This document shows positions 62,749 to 64,000 of a DNA stretch of 64,000 nt, one piece after another. Every line of letters starts with the position of its first letter. Positions within the stretch are counted from its first letter, which is position 1. The translations under genes and the position numbers were made by a program. Source of the DNA: Thermoanaerobacterium thermosaccharolyticum DSM 571 (GTDB lineage Bacteria > Bacillota > Thermoanaerobacteria > Thermoanaerobacterales > Thermoanaerobacteraceae); the NCBI RefSeq assembly GCF_000145615.1, contig NC_014410.1, positions 186,001 through 250,000 on the forward strand, read 5' to 3'. Under the pieces are notes generated by a model that had not been told where the DNA came from, searched no databases, and saw only the letters and a list, made by a program, of their open reading frames with translations.

Positions 62749-62751
62749 TGA

Positions 62752-64000
62752 TTATATGAAAAGCGTCGTGTCTGACTGCTCTGCTGCGCCTATAAATGAT
62801 GCCACACCGCCCAATTCAACACCATCTATAAGTTCTTCTTTAGTTATACCCATTATATCAGATGACATGTTGCATGCAACAATTCTTACTCCATTTTTAA
62901 GTGCCTGCTTTATTAAATTCTCTAATGATGCTACATTCTTTTTATTCATTATATATCTTATCATTTTCGGCCCTATGCCCAGCATATTCATTTTAGATAG
63001 CTTTAGCTTTTTAGAACCTCGTGGCATCATCATACCAAACATTTTGCTTAAGAAGTCCTTTTTTATAGAGACTTTTTCGGGTTTTCTCAATATATTTAAT
63101 CCCCAGAAGGTGAAAAACAATGTAACTTTTCTACCCATAGCGGCAGCTCCGTTTGCTATTATAAACGCAGCAATGGCTTTGTCAAGATCTCCGCTGAATA
63201 CAATGATTGCTTTGTCGTTTTTTTCTGAATTTTGACTTACTTCAACCTTCTTATCATTGGTATTCTTTTTTATCTTAGCGACAATTGTCCTTCCCTCATG
63301 ATATAAGTCCAGAAGCGTATTTCCTGTTCTCTGACACCAAGTTTTTATGTCATTTTCAAAACCCGGGTCTGAAGCCTTGATTTTTAATATATCTCCGTCT
63401 TTTAGATTTTTTATTGCGTTAAATGTCTGCATTATGGGACCGGGGCATTGTAGGCCACATGCATCAATTTCTAATGTGATGATGCTATCATCTAGTTTTT
63501 TTTTATCAGATGATATGCACATACCGCACTCTGTCTGTTCATCATCGTATCTTATGGTAATATCACTGGAATCTGACGTTGCAGTTTCATATATCTTGTA
63601 TCCGCCACTTAAGTTTTTAACAGATTTAAAACCATTTTGCATAAGTATCCTGCATGCTATATATCCTCTTAAACCTACCTGACAATAAACATATATATTT
63701 TTATCTTTAGGTATTTTATCGAGGTTTTCCCTAAGCTCATCAACGGGTATATTTATAGAGCCTTTGATGTTTCCAAGCTCGTATTCCATATCTGTCCTTA
63801 CGTCAAGTATAATGGATTTTGACATATCTATGTTTTCAATTTCGTCCCAGTGGAATACGCTTATATCACCTCTTAATATATTGGAAGCTGCAAAGCCTGC
63901 CATATTTACAGGGTCTTTTGCCGATGAATACGGAGGTGCGTAGGATAATTCAAGCTCTTCCAGATCGTATACCGTCATATTTGCCCGAATTGCTGTAGCT
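62752..64000 (-). CDS. CoA-disulfide-reductase-like oxidoreductase fused to rhodanese, TusA and DsrE-like domains, N-terminus cut by window edge
   Basis: The visible 415 residues start inside the protein: in-frame codons continue past position 64000. ATAIRANMTVYDLEELELSY is the end of the pyridine nucleotide-disulfide oxidoreductase dimerisation domain of the CoA-disulfide reductase/NADH oxidase family. Counting from the first visible Met: a rhodanese domain (about 40-130) with Cys99 in YCQVGLRG, a CGMC pair at 151-154, a TusA domain (about 168-240) with Cys178 in LQCPGP, and a DsrE/DsrF-like domain (about 255-408) with a late Cys in IVACNMSSD. It probably passes persulfide sulfur between its own cysteines during reduction of sulfane sulfur or CoA disulfides. 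The ArsR gene is downstream. Confidence 0.88.
   Translation of the reverse strand, partial: ATAIRANMTVYDLEELELSYAPPYSSAKDPVNMAGFAASNILRGDISVFHWDEIENIDMSKSIILDVRTDMEYELGNIKGSINIPVDELRENLDKIPKDKNIYVYCQVGLRGYIACRILMQNGFKSVKNLSGGYKIYETATSDSSDITIRYDDEQTECGMCISSDKKKLDDSIITLEIDACGLQCPGPIMQTFNAIKNLKDGDILKIKASDPGFENDIKTWCQRTGNTLLDLYHEGRTIVAKIKKNTNDKKVEVSQNSEKNDKAIIVFSGDLDKAIAAFIIANGAAAMGRKVTLFFTFWGLNILRKPEKVSIKKDFLSKMFGMMMPRGSKKLKLSKMNMLGIGPKMIRYIMNKKNVASLENLIKQALKNGVRIVACNMSSDIMGITKEELIDGVELGGVASFIGAAEQSDTTLFI

Noticed and set aside
62756-63235. Plus-strand frame of 159 codons
   Set aside because: Antisense to the DsrE-like part of the fusion gene; hydrophobic translation typical of shadows of AT-rich genes.

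Overview
The window is AT-rich chromosome from an anaerobic, endospore-forming, Gram-positive bacterium. The gene set and protein style fit Thermoanaerobacterales, most likely Thermoanaerobacterium. That genus call is my impression from the sequence, not a database match. I see no phage, insertion sequence, CRISPR array, rRNA or tRNA. Almost all genes lie on the + strand. The left edge cuts murC and the right edge cuts a redox/sulfur-transfer fusion gene, both on the - strand.

Layout. (1) 1-20.5 kb is the conserved housekeeping and sporulation block known from Bacillus around purR-spoVG-glmU-prs-pth-mfd-spoVT-yabG-veg-ispE. A two-component system with an HtrA protease is inserted between prs and pth, and a mini PrsW-like membrane protein sits between pth and mfd. 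(2) 20.5-29.3 kb is a spore development and germination segment: gerABC-type receptor operon, spoIIR, an Orn/Lys/Arg decarboxylase, sleB-ypeB and an alpha/beta-type SASP gene. (3) 29.4-32.6 kb holds ddl, a DUF1934 gene and argS. (4) 32.6-34.3 kb is a gene-poor stretch with an MBL-fold hydrolase, a truncated ABC ATPase and a roughly 450-nt region that looks like a large structured noncoding RNA. (5) 34.3-51 kb is accessory metabolism: a TIM-barrel protein, APC permease, threonine aldolase, Fe-S aldo/keto reductase, ogt, TPP riboswitch-thiT, glycolipid glycosyltransferase, PAP2 phosphatase, rubrerythrin-like protein, SWIM-SNF2 helicase and three lipoproteins. (6) 51-62.4 kb is an arginine operon argC-argJ-argB-argD-carA-carB-argG-argH without argF. 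(7) The right edge has an ArsR regulator and a CoA-disulfide-reductase-like protein fused to rhodanese, TusA and DsrE-like domains.

The most notable signals are outside proteins. At 33461-33910 a 14-bp long-range stem encloses a chain of about 40-nt hairpin modules. An 11-bp helix crosses that stem as a pseudoknot, and a strong terminator follows. I cannot assign it to a known RNA family. Between the histidine kinase and htrA, two promoters carry the same three 11-bp repeats at identical spacing from their -10 boxes. One drives htrA. The other would make a roughly 75-nt RNA with CU-rich anti-Shine-Dalgarno segments.

Sporulation promoters can be read by eye (sigma-H before spoVG, candidate sigma-F before spoIIR, sigma-E before the SPOCS-LysM gene, sigma-K before yabG). 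The veg gene has two tandem perfect sigma-A promoters. Start codons were chosen by ribosome binding site spacing, so several differ from the longest open frame.
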